NCBI GenBank assembly: GCA_963942565.1
Contig: OZ012700.1
Span: forward strand, 26,445,276 to 26,509,275
DNA length: 64,000 nt
From: Maea johnstoni
Taxonomy: Eukaryota; Annelida; Polychaeta; Spionida; Magelonidae
Direction of reading: 5' to 3'
Shown piece after piece: positions 11,043 to 23,525 of the stretch. Each line of letters starts with the position of its first letter. Within the stretch, counting starts at the first letter, position 1. The position numbers and the translations under genes were made by a program. The notes below the pieces were generated by a model. That model ran no database searches, had not been told where the DNA came from, and saw only the letters and a program-made list of their open reading frames with translations.

Positions 11043-11341
11043 CAGGCACCAACATAATTTTCAGAACTAACTTGCCATGCCGGGTTATAACATATGCTAT
11101 AAAGGAATATATTGCTTATCATTGATTTAAAGTTTTGAAAACCAGTTTCTTTTCAGTTTACTTGCATTGTTTGCATATTTCTGGGTATTTGGGCCATTAC
11201 TATAGAATAAAATGTATTTAGTTTTCAGAAAATAAGCTTGCCTATTCGGGCAAGTGAAAACTAAAATGTACTTTCCCGAAAGCCCTTTTTTCAAAAATTT
11301 ACTTGCCGGGGCAAGTGGGTTAGTACTTATGTCGGTGCCTG
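11043..11341 (+). mobile_element. M4 element with exact 5-bp target duplication
   Basis: Ends CAGGCACCAACATAA and the complement of CAGGCACCGACATAA. Flanks catcc and catcc. 299 bp, shorter than the other two M4 copies. Confidence 0.75.
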
Positions 11342-11654
11342 CATCCTGTTGTGAATAGGTTCATGCTGTGGGTCGACTGCTGCAGCCTGCACTTTTTGTT
11401 CTATTCCTGAGTCTTTCATGAATCATTAATTGATTTCACACCAATACAAGACCGCAGGTTAGACCTTTCACGGTTAAATAATACACATGTCCATGTTTGC
11501 CTCCTGGCTATAAAAGTTATTCCTATAAAAATCAATACTATTCATGTGTTATAAATCTTAAGAGGAGGAAACATGAGAAGACAACCAACCAAGACTCTAA
11601 AGGTAAAAGATTATATGATACAATTGTCTTACAAAAACAGCATGAGGGAAGGTG

Positions 11655-12059
11655 TAGGGGTGTCATTGATATGGTCCATATCGATACATCGATAACTCTC
11701 CTTAAACAATACAGCTCCTTTCACATATCGCAATGTTTCGAAATATCAAAAAAATGAAAATGGACACTTAGAGAAGAAATTGAGAGCTGAATATTGCTCG
11801 TGTTGCTAGTCACATACTTTCTAAAAGCATTTCTCTACATGGTCATGCCTCACTTTTCTTGTTGCATTCCAATTAGAACCAATAAAATGAGGCAGGACCC
11901 TCATAAAATGGTGAAAAACCAGCATAAATGCTTTATGATTTTCCATCATGGCATAGATAGCATTTCTATGCATATGTCAATACATCGTATTGAAATAATC
12001 GAAATCAAAAACAATCAATATATCAAATCAAGAGAAAATTCTAAACAATGACATCCCTA
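11655..12059. mobile_element. hAT element, TAGGGRTGTCATTG ends
   Basis: Ends TAGGGGTGTCATTG and the complement of TAGGGATGTCATTG. Flanks ggaaggtg and ggaaggag match at 7 of 8. The interior has ATATCGATACATCGAT-type words near both ends. 405 bp, non-autonomous. Related by its ends to 15408-15779. Confidence 0.75.
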
Positions 12060-12336
12060 GGAAGGAGTGTACAGGATGTGGTAATATATTATGTCAGCAC
12101 ATTTGTTGTGTTGTTGTTACTGTTGCCATTGAGAATCATTATGTAATTGATACTGGAAAGAAAATTCTCAATGAACAAGAGGAGGTGTAAGCACAGAATT
12201 GTCTTCACGGAATATTGCTACCTCAATGATTAAAGTTAAGCCCAAGTTTAGACCTTAAGTCTTAAGCCTTTAACCTTATAACCCTTCCAATGCTGAGACT
12301 ACTTTGCACATGGATGCAAAGATTTTTGAAACTATC

Positions 12337-12589
12337 CAGGGCTTGACAGTCCCCAGAAGGACCAGGTAGGCTGGCGGGCTACCTGAACCCAAAATCAGGT
12401 AGTCCCGCCACCATTTTAGGTAGTCCCACCACTTTTTTCGCTACCATTTTGTAGTGTTTAGTGGGGAACTTCCCCAGGATTCAGGTAGTCCAACGGGACT
12501 ACCTGAATCCAACTTTAGGTAGCCTGACAGGGCTGTTTTTAGAATTTAGATCCCCCAGGAGATGGGACTATGCTATTTGTTGAGCGCTG
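12337..12589. mobile_element. A5 (hAT5-like) element with exact 5-bp duplication
   Basis: Ends CAGGGCTTGACAG and the complement of CAGCGCTCAACA, flanks ctatc and ctatc. Repeated GGTAGTCCC/GGGACTACC words fill the first 180 bases. Inserted into unit 1 of the M1-derived array. Confidence 0.75.
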
Positions 12590-12656
12590 CTATCTAAACC
12601 CTGTCATGTTGGTATTCATTGGAGAGCTCTCACTGAGAGAGCTCTCATTTAAAGCC

Positions 12657-12870
12657 TTAACCCTTACGCTGCTGGTGACCAATTTGGCCAATATAAAATG
12701 ATGCTAAATACCTAAAAAGGCGACTGAAACCCTGACACATGGGTACTCATATGAGAGTACTCAGCAAGAGCTCTCCAATGAATACCAACATGACAGGGTT
12801 TGAATGGTTTTCAAAAATATTTGCGCCTTGTGATTTGGACGAAGGTGGCCTCAGCATTGGAAGGGTTTAA
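12657..12870 (+). mobile_element. M1 MITE
   Basis: Full length, TTAA at both edges. Sits inside the M1-derived array, between its first and second units. Confidence 0.8.
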
Positions 12871-13481
12871 AAGCCTTTAACCTTATAACCTTTCCAATGC
12901 TGAGACTACTTTGGACATGGATGCACAATTTTTTGAAAACTATCTAAACCCTGTCATGTTGGTATACGTTGGAGAGCTCTCACTGAGAGAGCTCTCATTT
13001 AAAGCCTTAAGTCTTTAACCTTATAACCTTTCCAATGCTGAGACTACTTTACACATGGATGCAAAAATCTAAACCCTGTCATGTTGGTATTCATTGGAGA
13101 GCTCTCCCTGAGAGAGCTTTCATTTAAAGCCTTAAGTCTTAAGCCTTTAACCTTATAACCCTTCCAATGCTGAGACTACTTTGCACATGGATGCAAAAAG
13201 ATCTAAACCCTGTCATGTTGGTATTCATTGGAAAGCTCTCACTGAGAGAGCTCTCATTTAAAGCCTTAAGCCTTTAACCTTATAATTAAAAGCCCCTTAG
13301 CCCTAAGTGGAACCAGGCCTGGAATGTGTCCTGATTTCATAATATTGATTATCTGGACAATTGCTCAGAGGGGCAGGCATGAGAAATCAATGTGTTGCAT
13401 ACCTTAAGACTGTGCTGGTGAACCGAGAGCCTGCAGTATTGACTATTGCTGTAATAATCAAACACAGCAGCTCCTCATAGC

Positions 13482-13686
13482 TTAACCTGTATGCTGCTGG
13501 TGGCTTATCTGGACAATACAAAATGATGCGAAAAACATGAAAATTGACCGAAACCCTGGCATATGGGTACTCATCTGAGAGTTCTCAGCAAGAGCTATCC
13601 AATGAATACAAATACTACCGGTTTTAGATGGTTTACAAAAATATTTGTGCTTTGGACGAAAGTAGCCTCAGCATTGGAAGGGTTAA
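13482..13686 (+). mobile_element. M1 MITE
   Basis: TTAA at both edges; left end TTAACCTGTATGCTGCTGG. Confidence 0.8.
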
Positions 13687-14062
13687 CAAAACCTGCAATA
13701 TGAATAACCTCCACCTTTATTAATTGATCACCAGAAGCTATCAATCCATGTACAAACTGAATAATTCAAGTCACCAAATATGCTGTACATACTTTATATA
13801 TGGCTAAATTTCCATCCTTAATCAATGATCCTGACCTTAAAGTCCTTCCTTGTTTAGTTTCTTAAGTGTTTAATGTATTTAAAGGTAAGGTATCTGTTTG
13901 TTTAGGTGGACAATACATTACCTAAGGAGATCTGCTTTACAGCTTAGCTACTCTACATATTTGTTGAAATGATCAGCCCCTAAGGATCTGTGTTTGGGAT
14001 AAGTCTTACAAGCCAATAGGGTCCCTAGACTGGCCACATGTCTTGGTCAACTCATTCTTGCT
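13687..14062. other. No gene or shared repeat seen
   Basis: Intron-like AT-rich sequence between two M1 copies. Confidence 0.35.
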
Positions 14063-14250
14063 TATAAAACCTTTATGCTGCTGGTGGCTGATTTGACCAT
14101 TACAAAAAGATGCAATGAACCTGGAAAATGACTCAAATCTTGGCACATACTCAGGAAAGGTATCCAATGAATACCAACATGACAGGATTTCAATGATTTT
14201 CAAAAATCCTTGTGCTTTGGACGAAAGTAGTCTCAGCATTGGAAGGTTAA
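14063..14250 (+). mobile_element. M1 MITE
   Basis: Left edge degraded (TATAAAACC), right edge GGTTAA. Small internal deletion around the GGGTACTCATCTGAG segment. Confidence 0.7.
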
Positions 14251-14316
14251 GAGTTCCTCTAAAAAAAGGGTGTATGGTTCTATAATACTTTTGGTGATAA
14301 CATTGGAATCAAGAAT

Positions 14317-14388
14317 GATTTTACAAAATATTTGAAGGAGAGTTATTGGTTATGTTCTGAATAACATTCCTCATTCAAATATTTTCCT
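14317..14388 (+). mobile_element. M2 core fragment
   Basis: Contains the M2 internal inverted pair ACAAAATATTTGAAGGAGAG and CTCATTCAAATATTTTC, without clear ends. Confidence 0.45.
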
Positions 14389-14432
14389 AATCAAGCCTTA
14401 CGCTGCAGGATTCCATTAATGGGTTAAATGCC

Positions 14433-14765
14433 AGTTTCTATTTGTCACATGTATGAGTATAGGGCAAATTATGATGAAGATTGGTGAAATATCATTGAAC
14501 ACTGCATTCCTGGAATGCCATCATGGCAAAATAATCTGAAAAATGCTATGACTGCCTTTTGCATTCAAATTCTATTTGCCACATATATGCGTAGTGGGCA
14601 GATTTTTATGAAAATTTGTGAACTATACAATGAACGCCACGTTTAATGCAATCTTGGAAATAGAAGCTCTCTGAAAAATGGCAAGACTGCTTTTTGCATA
14701 GAAGTTCTATTTGTCACATGTGTGAGTATTGGGCAGATTTTGGTTAGGATTTGTGAACTAGACTT
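14433..14765. repeat. Tandem repeat, about 135-bp unit, 2.5 copies
   Basis: Units start near 14437, 14571 and 14707, each with CTATTTGYCACATRTRTG followed by GGGCAGATTTT and GTGAACTA. Copies differ by scattered substitutions, so the array is not recent. Confidence 0.65.
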
Positions 14766-15407
14766 GTTATCCATTGATCTCGCCGGTTTAGATTTGTTGG
14801 ATCAGACTGGATCAGAATCAATGAGTGAACCATTACATCAAGCCCAGGAAACTGCCTGTTGCATAATTCAAAACTGTGTCACTTAAGGGAGGCATGTGCA
14901 GCGGACACGGAAACTCACTCAAAACATCGTCTCACATAAGATGTATGTTGAAAAAACAACTACACAGCAGGTTGTCTGGAATGCCTTCCTTGGTTTGGTC
15001 ATATAGCCATTTGAATTTCTTCAAAAAAGTTTCATTTAAGTAATTGATAGGAGAAACCATATTATGTCTTATACATGATTTTGAAACAACATCTCAAAAT
15101 GGCCAATGGCTGTATTTTATTTTGGCGTCGGCCATAATGCGTTATGATAAAAAATTGTCTTATGGTTACTTTTCATGTCATTATCATTGCTTATACGTAT
15201 ATAAGGGTATTTATACATCATTGCATCTTATAAAAGGAGTTGTATAATTTGTAGAATTGACCACAAACCAGTCTAGCACACCAAAGTGCCATCTACCCTT
15301 AGAAGATATGTCAATATGAAGATCTTTTAGAAATGGTGTATTGTGATCGTCTATCCATATGTTACTTCTAAATCTGCCTAAATAAACCTAAGAGGTAGGT
15401 TGCCCTA
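14766..15407. other. No gene seen
   Basis: Unique-looking sequence; small frames only, none with splice support. Confidence 0.35.
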
Positions 15408-15779
15408 GGACCGTCATTGATATGACAAGTATCAATCGATCAAAATAATTTTTCCAATTAATCGAAAAAAATATGTCAATTGTTATGTCAATTAATCGAA
15501 ACACATTTTTTCAGCCTTTTACACCATTTCTAGCCAACACTAATAAGTATTTTGAAGAGAAACTTAAGTATTCAATCAAAAAGTGTGGAGAAAACCTACA
15601 TTGTGTTTGCAACTTTGCATTGTGAGAATCTTAGGATCCTAGCCACAAAAATAGTGTGGAACATTTGAAAATATTCTATTAGTGCAGTTCTTCATTTGAA
15701 ATTGAATCGAAATAATCGTAATCAAAAAAAAAATGTCAGTGATCGAATCGAAAAAAAATGGTTGTCACTGACAGTCCTA
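15408..15779. mobile_element. hAT element, TAGGACYGTCAKTG ends
   Basis: Ends TAGGACCGTCATTG and the complement of TAGGACTGTCAGTG. Flanks ggttgccc and ggctgtcc match at 6 of 8. ATCGA-rich subterminal words. Diverged relative of 11655-12059. Confidence 0.6.
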
Positions 15780-16015
15780 GGCTGTCCTCACACAGTTGCA
15801 TACTATTATGACCTCGCTCACTGCACTTGTTCTATTTCTAGGATACGTAATCGCCCTTTCCTCAATCATGCAATCAATGCAAGAAGATGCGCATGATGTC
15901 TACAACTTCTTCCAAGTTTGCCAGTATTGATTGTGGTGTCTTTGTTTCACTGCGGCGAGGCAGTCACCCGATGTGACATTCATTTAAGCCGTGTAATCCA
16001 GCAGCGGCATCAGAT

Positions 16016-16230
16016 TTAACCCTTCCAATGCTGACGCTTTTTTTTCGTCCAAAGTGTGAGGATGCAAACATGTTTGAAAACCATTGAAACCCTATCATGT
16101 TGGTATTCATTGGAAAGCTCTCACTGAGTACTCTCAGATGAGTACCATGTGCCATGGTTTCAGTCATTGCTTAAGGTTCTTAGCATCTTTTTGTATTGGC
16201 CAAATTAGCGAGCAGCAGCATAAGGGTTAA
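16016..16230 (-). mobile_element. M1 MITE
   Basis: TTAA at both edges, 215 bp, TTAACCCTTCCAATGCTGA to the complement of TTAACCCTTATGCTGCTGC. Confidence 0.8.
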
Positions 16231-16544
16231 TCTAACTGGATTAGCAATTGAATATGTTTGCTAGGATCTTGTTAGCATGGCTATCGCAGCAAAAGGGATA
16301 ATAGAAATCACCCGTCTGAGAGAGGGACAGACATGTAATCTTAGAAGGACAGCGATGGGGCATTATCTTGTCATAGCGGGAAGTGACATCCTCTCAACGT
16401 CCTCTCAAAGTGTCTTTCTCTGATTCAGGGGATACTAGAAACTTATCTAGATTGTCTCAGGCGGGCTATTTGAGAAAGCCTATTTTCATCCTAACTACTC
16501 CGATGATTGAAGCATGGTTCCTTTTACTGTCTTTCCATTATGGA

Positions 16545-16815
16545 GACAGGTTCATAATACATATGCACTGCAAGCCAAAGGAAGGAAGGACATTTCTTTT
16601 CTAGTTCGATAGGCTTTTCAGTATTTGCATTTGATTTTTCTATTTTCTAAATTTAATTTCAGTTTATCCAATTTAAAGGCTGATTCATACTACAGTTGCA
16701 TTGCAAGCCAAAAGAATAGAGGACATATATTGATTTAGAGTTTGATGGGCATTTCCGTCATGTATTTGCATTTGATTTTTCTACTTTCAAACACCAATTC
16801 TGATTTTATCATGGT
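16545..16815. repeat. Duplicated 130-bp segment with octamer motif in both copies
   Basis: Segments 16545-16675 and 16680-16815 share TGCAYTGCAAGCCAAA, AGGACAT and GTATTTGCATTTGATTTTTC. ATTTGCAT (the POU-factor octamer) is intact in both, at 16623-16630 and 16764-16771, while the rest has diverged. Confidence 0.55.
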
Positions 16816-17074
16816 GATATTTTGGAGGAACCAGTAAAAACTAACATGCAGCTAGTCAGTGTTTTCAATGTGGTTTGCACACTCTGTTCCTTGAACGACT
16901 TGGCTGATCATGATTACGTCGTGTTGACTTAGCAGAAAAAGTGACACTTTCCAAATGCAGAAAAGGTCCACACTAGACTGAATATATTTATCCATTTCTT
17001 TGGTCTAGATGATCATGTCATACTCTTGGAAATGAAGAAGGTGTTTTTAACATGACATAGTATTAATCACTATA

Positions 17075-17103
17075 TATTATTATTATTATTATTATTATTA
17101 TTG
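17075..17103 (+). repeat. (ATT)n microsatellite
   Basis: About nine uninterrupted ATT units. Confidence 0.9.
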
Positions 17104-17667
17104 ACAGAAACAAGAAAAATAATTTATAATCATGAAGGACATGTTCAAGGAATTGTACCAAGTTAGTAAGGATACAGACTCTTTATTGATACAGACTCTT
17201 AATTCATCTTAAATGTGCCTCATGCCCCCTCCCCCTCCCAAATAATTAGATGAATGAATAAATAAATATAAGGTATAATTTTCAGTTGATATGTATATTA
17301 TTGTATCAGACTGTACCTAGAGCTGAGTAGTAGAAAGCTCTAGTACCTTGGACCATTTCTGGTAGCCCCAGTAGTAGCCGATGGCTAATTGGTTACTGTT
17401 ACTTATACAATCACTGTTTGTGTAACCACTAGGCCATGGCAGTGTCAAGGCCTGTATACATGTCACCTGCTGTATACAGAGTTGCTGGATATGTCTAGAT
17501 AGGAGGGCAGGCTGTAATCAACGGACGCTGGACTGTGGACTGTCTGGATGCTGGACTGGCTAGACACTGGACTAGGGCTGCATACCGCTAAGGGTGAAGC
17601 GGTACGGTACCATAACCGGTATCGTCGAAACGATACGGTATTTTATCGGTACTGCTATCGGTATCTT

Positions 17668-17699
17668 GAACTACGCTAAGTACACACTTAGCGTAGTTC
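17668..17699. repeat. Perfect 13-bp inverted repeat
   Basis: GAACTACGCTAAG and its exact complement are separated by 6 bases, inside the hAT element. Confidence 0.85.
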
Positions 17700-17831
17700 C
17701 TGACATAAACCTAAAACGTATTTGTTGTCTGTCAGGTATTTTAATTACAACATGTGATCAGATGTGAAAATTAAGCAGTCATACTTATGGCAGCCAAACC
17801 TTGTTAACTTGAATAGATCAACATTCTGCTT

Positions 17832-18009
17832 GAAGGTACGATATATAGCGGCGATAGTTCCATCGCCGCTACCATTAGTGAACTTGTGATTCCTATCGCT
17901 AACGCGTAGTGGCGCTGTATATCAGCAGCGCCACTACGCGGCAACAAAAAGAATCACAAGTTCACTAATGGTAGCTGCGATGAAACTATCGCCGCTATAT
18001 CGTACCTTC
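17832..18009. repeat. 178-bp near-perfect palindrome
   Basis: Arms of about 60 bp begin GAAGGTACGATATATAGCGG and end with its near complement. The centre holds a second palindrome (GCGTAGTGGCGCTG and complement around an 8-base loop). A transcript would fold into one long hairpin. It may be a separate foldback element inside the hAT, since the outer ends lack a clear target duplication. Confidence 0.75.
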
Positions 18010-18867
18010 CAAGTTTACAAGTTCGGCAACCGTAAGTATAACTTTTTACTGAATTATTTCGTAGCATTGAATGTTTGACATGGGTTTGTGTTTTGCAAAA
18101 TACCGATAGGCATACCGTTAAATAATGAAACGAGTATTCCCCGGTATTTTGCGAGACGGTATTCGGTACGGTGCTGGTACCGGGTACCGGTGTACTGCCC
18201 TACACTGGACAATGTCTAGGGTTTGTCTAGACATATGAAGGAATACCTAATGTGTCTTTGAAGTGTACTCACTAAATATTTAGTCACTTCGGTAATTCTC
18301 TAATTATCTAGACAGGCCCTTAAAAATAGTACAGCGTCTAGCCAATCCAGCCTCAAGAAAGTCTGTGGTCCAGCAGTCTGGCGTCCATTTATTACAGTCT
18401 GCCAATATGTCTAGATAAGATCAGGGTTGGCCATGCCCACTTGACTTGAGAAGTGGACAGGTATTGAGTATCAAGGGAAATGACCACTAATGAAGCAGGA
18501 TGTAGACTCTAGGATACTAGTCCCTAAAAAGTTCACCTTCCATTTTAAGTTGTCCATCCAGTGTACATACTACTATCAATGGCCTACCACGGCATTGTTA
18601 TCAACAGCCTATAGATGGTACTATATATAGTCCTTCTATTTCTTGTGGTTATACACTGTAGGTCCTTTGTATGTAGTCTTGATATTTGAGAGGGTTTCTT
18701 TGATGCAAATTTTGTGGGGCTTTTAATGAGTTAGTGTGTTAAAAATATTTTGTTTGCCAAAATCAAGTTTATTATATAAAAAAGGAATGTTGAATTAACT
18801 GATAGGTAGCAGAAGGTGGAATTGTTTGTGTTTTATTGATTAAAGTCTTAACTTTGAATCTTGACTA

Positions 18868-19163
18868 TCTTGTATCCAGGAGTCTTGGTGTCCAAAATTG
18901 CCAATAGTAAAATATGTAGGTGTCCTATTTTTAAGGGGAGGCCACGATTTACCCAGATTATAACAAAACCATATATTTACATACTGAAATATAGCATAGT
19001 ATCCTTATAAGATATCATGGGATTTATATTGGGGTGAAAAAAATTCAATTATATGTTTGAAAATGACATTTTAAGAAATTTAAATAGTTGGCCACCTGAG
19101 GGGTGGTTTTTTTGAGGGGTTGTGTGTCCAAATGACACCCAGATTCCCTGCTGGCTAAGACTA
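18868..19163 (+). mobile_element. M3 MITE, left end degraded
   Basis: Right end CTGGCTAAGACTAATG is clear; the left inverted repeat is eroded to TCCAGGAGTCTTGG. Body matches other M3 copies. Confidence 0.6.
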
Positions 19164-19424
19164 ATGTTAGTGTAATTAGTGGTGTGTTTCACTCTGAGTT
19201 TTGTGATGGTGTGGTCCGAGCAGCGCTCTGAGTGCTAGAGGTATTCCTATAATGAGAAGTCTTGACTGACAGGCCTGTAAACTAGCCACTGATGGATGCT
19301 CATTCCTCTGTGGCTGGGTGCTCCTGCACCGAACTACGCATTGCATAGCCTACCTACTAGGCGTTGCTGTGTTCTTTAAGTGTTTACTTTATCATATATA
19401 AATGTATGCCTGCAACTATTCTAC

Positions 19425-19634
19425 TTAACCCTTATGCTGCTGGCCATTACAAAATTATGCAAAAAACCTGAAAAATGACTGAAACCCTAGCACATGGGTA
19501 CTCATCTGAGAGATCTCAGTAAGAGCTATCCAATGAATACCAACATAACAGGGTTTGGATGGTTTTCAAAAATCTTTGGGTCCTTGTGCTTAGGACGAAA
19601 GTAGCCTCAGCATTCATTTTTTGGAAGAGTGAAG
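19425..19634 (+). mobile_element. M1 MITE
   Basis: Left edge TTAACCCTTATGCTGCTGG intact; lacks the GTGGCTAATTTG segment. Right end altered to GGAAGAGTGAAG. Confidence 0.7.
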
Positions 19635-19815
19635 GGCTGTTGGCCATTTAGTTCAAAAAAATGCCACACAAGGGGGTTGTATATTTCCAATTACCCTTCT
19701 ACCATACTACAGTGCCATCTATCCACAAGGGATAACATCTAAATTTGGCCTGTGAGGCAGGCTAGAGCAGATGGCACTGAATTATACATCTTTAGTGTAG
19801 CTATTAGGGCAGTCC
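19635..19815 (-). repeat. Repeat R (unclassified), uninterrupted copy
   Basis: Shares ATATTTCCAACTACCCT-type sequence, a CAGTGCCATCTATCC block and TGAGGCAGGCTA with 55031-55515, where the hAT element at 55081 splits it. Related copies near 24085-24215 and 38520-38605. The minus strand may contain a weak A-box near its right edge, so a SINE origin is possible. Confidence 0.55.
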
Positions 19816-20066
19816 CTCATATTTGATGGATGTTTTGGAAAAAAACAACTCTGTAAGATGCATCAAGCTACTACTAGGAGACCAGTCAAGCAAGCAGCGA
19901 ATGAGGTCAGCGAAATCACTGGCCATGAGCATAGGACGAATAAAAAGATCAATACTTATTTTTCTTATCTTTGATCTAAATTGACGCATTGCCCTATTCA
20001 ACCTGTTCATAGGTGTCCAGGATGTACTGGAAGCCTGTTTCTGCTGCTTCTGGATTGCAGGGCTTA

Positions 20067-20298
20067 GGCCTAAAAAAAAAGTTGTATGTTTCCTGTAACC
20101 CTACCCTAACAAGTTTTTATTCAAAAAAATCCCTACCCTAAAGTTTTTATCGCCCATCCAACTCCCAATCAACGTAAAACATGCATAAAACACACATTTT
20201 TGACCAAAAAGATAATGCAAAAAAAATGTTTTTACCGGCCTACCTACCCTATTTTTTTCGGACTGTTACAGGAAACAAACAATTTATTTTTATAGGCC
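20067..20298. mobile_element. H element, Tourist-like Harbinger MITE
   Basis: Ends GGCCTAAAAAAAAAG and the complement of GGCCTATAAAAA; target duplication TTA on both sides. 232 bp. Reversed relative to most copies. Confidence 0.85.
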
Positions 20299-20315
20299 TT
20301 ATAAGCCATTAACAC

Positions 20316-20462
20316 TTAACCCCAGCATGCTGCGGGTGGCTAATTTGGCTGATACAAAATGACGCAAAGACGCTGAAAGGTGACTGAAACCCTGGCACAT
20401 GGGTACTCATCTGAGAGTACTCAGTAAGGGCTATCCAATTAATACCAACATGTGAGGGTTAA
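20316..20462 (+). mobile_element. M1 MITE, internally deleted
   Basis: 147 bp with TTAA at both edges. The left two thirds are normal, then AACATGTGA joins directly to GGGTTAA, so about 65 bp of the right part is missing while the terminus survives. Confidence 0.75.
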
Positions 20463-20478
20463 CATGTTTTTCATAAAT

Positions 20479-20750
20479 CTTGGTGTGTGTGTGAATACGG
20501 ATTGTCAGGTCCGACAGGAACAACTTACTGCCAAATACTTAAGATCTTTAATAGATTTCCTTTGTTATCAACCTTGGTGTGTGTGTGTGAATAGGGATTG
20601 TCAGGTCCGACAGGAGCAACTTGCCAAATACTTGGATCTTTAATAGATTTCCTTTGTTATCAACCTTGGTGTGTGTGTGAATAGGGATTGTCAAGTCTGA
20701 CAGGAGCAACTTGCCAAATACTTAGATTTGATAGATTTCCTTTGTTATCA
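20479..20750 (+). repeat. Tandem repeat, about 94-bp unit, three copies
   Basis: Each unit has TTGGTGTGTGTGTGAATA, GGATTGTCAGGTCCGACAGG, AACTTGCCAAATACTT and GATTTCCTTTGTTATCAAC. Only a few differences between units. Confidence 0.85.
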
Positions 20751-21162
20751 ACTTAAGTGTCATGCCATGTGCATGCTCCAGATGTGAATGGGTTTAGGTC
20801 CAGAAAATGTTAATACCTGTTATCAAGGTTAAATCTCAGATTGACCCTATATGTTTCTGGCTTGGATTCTGCCACAGGTCAGACCTGCACTATTTCTTTA
20901 TCCGAAGCAGATTAAGCTGACTGCAGTTAGCAGCAGGAATTTGCCTGGTTAGTCCAGAGAGGCGGGGAGAGAGAGCTTTTAGAAGTTGTGCTCCTGCCAG
21001 CAGGTTGGGTGACACAAATCTCTCTCAAGAGGAAGATGTTGTAGGGAAAGGAATGTCAGGGACTAGGGACTGCAGGAGGCAGAAACACTAGCTGCTCGGA
21101 AGATTTTAGGAATGAGCTGACAGCAGGGTATGCTTTGTGAGAACTCACGCTCGGTCTGTGTC

Positions 21163-21294
<132 letters not shown>

Positions 21295-21542
21295 CTCTTC
21301 CCTTTTTCTCTGTATACATACTAATTGCTTGTATTGGAAAGTGTGAGACCTGTAATTGTTCTCTGATCATCTATTTTGGTTGATTGATGACAACAGACTG
21401 TCCTTACTCCCCTTGGCAGTAGCCCTAGCTAGCAAGATCTTATTATTTCCTTGGAACTTGGCTGTTCTCTGTGTATGAGGTATGTGATGGTGTGTGTATG
21501 TTACCAGATGCTGTGAGTGAGGAACAGCTGTTGAGAGTCCCC

Positions 21543-21756
21543 TTAACCCTTCCAATGCTGAGGCTACTTTTGTCCAAAGTATTATGATTCCATATTTTAT
21601 GAAAACCATCTAAACCCTGTCTTGTGGGTACTCATTGGAAAGCTCTCGCTGAGTACTCTCAGATGAGTACCCATTTGCCAGGGTTTCAGTCATTTTAATT
21701 TTTTTTTCGCATCTTTTTGCATTGGTCAAATTAATTCCCAGGATCATTAGGGTTAA
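21543..21756 (-). mobile_element. M1 MITE, left member of a pair sharing TTAA
   Basis: TTAA at both edges. Its right TTAA (21753-21756) is also the left TTAA of the next copy. Confidence 0.8.
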
Positions 21757-21954
21757 CCCTTCCAATGCCGAGGTTACTTTCGAACAAAGCATAAGGGTGC
21801 AAATACTATTGTATACCATCTAAACCATTTTATGTTGGTATTCACTGGAAAGCCCTTGTAGAGTACTCTCAGATGAGTATCCATATGCCAGGGTTTCAGT
21901 TATTTTTCAGTTTTTTTTGCATGATTTTGTATTGGCCAAATGCATAAGGGTGAA
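21753..21954 (-). mobile_element. M1 MITE, right member of a pair sharing TTAA
   Basis: Starts TTAACCCTTCCAATGCCGAG, ends GGGTGAA, with loss of the GCCACCAGCAG segment near the end. Confidence 0.8.
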
Positions 21955-22500
21955 CCCATTGAACATGCCTGCAGCATGCAAAACTGCCTGACTTTTTTGG
22001 AAATATTTCTCAATCAAAATCAATTTTCAAGAAATATTTGAATGGGAAACGTTGGTCATAAGTTAATTAATATCTCTCCTTCAAATATTTTTTTCGAATT
22101 TACAATTTAAATCCAAAGTTGTGAACTAAAGTATCGAAAGGTGCAGATTACACAACTGTTGTCTGAATCTATGATAATAAATTAAACATCAAAATATATT
22201 TTACAAAATATTTGAAGACTTTTGTTGGTGACTTTCTGATAGATCTAATCATCTAAATGCTTTTCTAAATATGCCTTTGCCTGAAAGATTTCACCAAAAT
22301 TGTCCTGCAGCTTTTGGCTGATGTGAGCATCATATTGACCCTTTCATGCCTGTAGTTGCCAAAAATGTCCTGCCAGTTTAGCAATCAATTTCTTCTCACT
22401 GGGTCAGAAAATGTTTGCATGATAAATATTGGTCAAAACCTAACCAGTCCTCTCCTTCAGATAAGAATTCCATGCTTTGTTACCAAGTTGCTTTATGCTT
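21955..22500 (-). mobile_element. Degraded M2 pieces
   Basis: Two stretches (21955-22300 and 22347-22500) keep M2 words such as CTCCTTCAAATATTTTTT and CCCTTTCATGCCTGTAGTTG but not clean ends. Confidence 0.4.
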
Positions 22501-22610
22501 TATTACTTTAGTAACATAGACCCAGATGATATTTCTTTATTAGCATCTGTAGACATGTAAGTGCTACATCAACATTTGGAAAGTAGTGTTTATCATTTAA
22601 GCTAGGAGAG

Positions 22611-23372
<762 letters not shown>

Positions 23373-23387
23373 AAGACATCTTGAGGA

Positions 23388-23525
23388 ATGGTTCTGTCAC
23401 AAGTTATCTAACTTGAGCAGCTTTAATACTCTTCAGTGCTCACAAGTGTGTAGATTTTCTAAGTAACATTATGGTTCTATCACAAGTCATCTAACTTGAA
23501 CAGCTTTAATACTCTTCAGTGCTAA
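23388..23525. repeat. 80-bp tandem duplication
   Basis: GTTCTGTCACAAGTTATCTA through TACTCTTCAGTGCT is repeated at 23391 and 23471 with few changes. Confidence 0.75.

Larger units (their letters stand above)
12246..13290. repeat. Satellite-like array of about 130-bp units built from M1
   Basis: Four to five units (near 12260, 12870, 13008, 13130, and a partial at 13265) each join a piece of M1 (CCTTCCAATGCTGAGACTAC to CATTGGAGAGCTCTC) to a non-M1 linker with CTTAAGCCTTTAACCTTATA. Unit 1 is split by an A5 element, and a full M1 copy sits between units 1 and 2. Confidence 0.7.
17573..18202. mobile_element. hAT element, 630 bp, with exact 8-bp duplication and hairpins
   Basis: Ends TAGGGCTGCATACCG and the complement of TAGGGCAGTACACCGG. 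Flanks cactggac on both sides (17565-17572, 18203-18210). GGTACCG/CGGTATCG words dominate both subterminal regions. Two perfect or near-perfect inverted repeats lie inside. No transposase frame. Confidence 0.85.
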
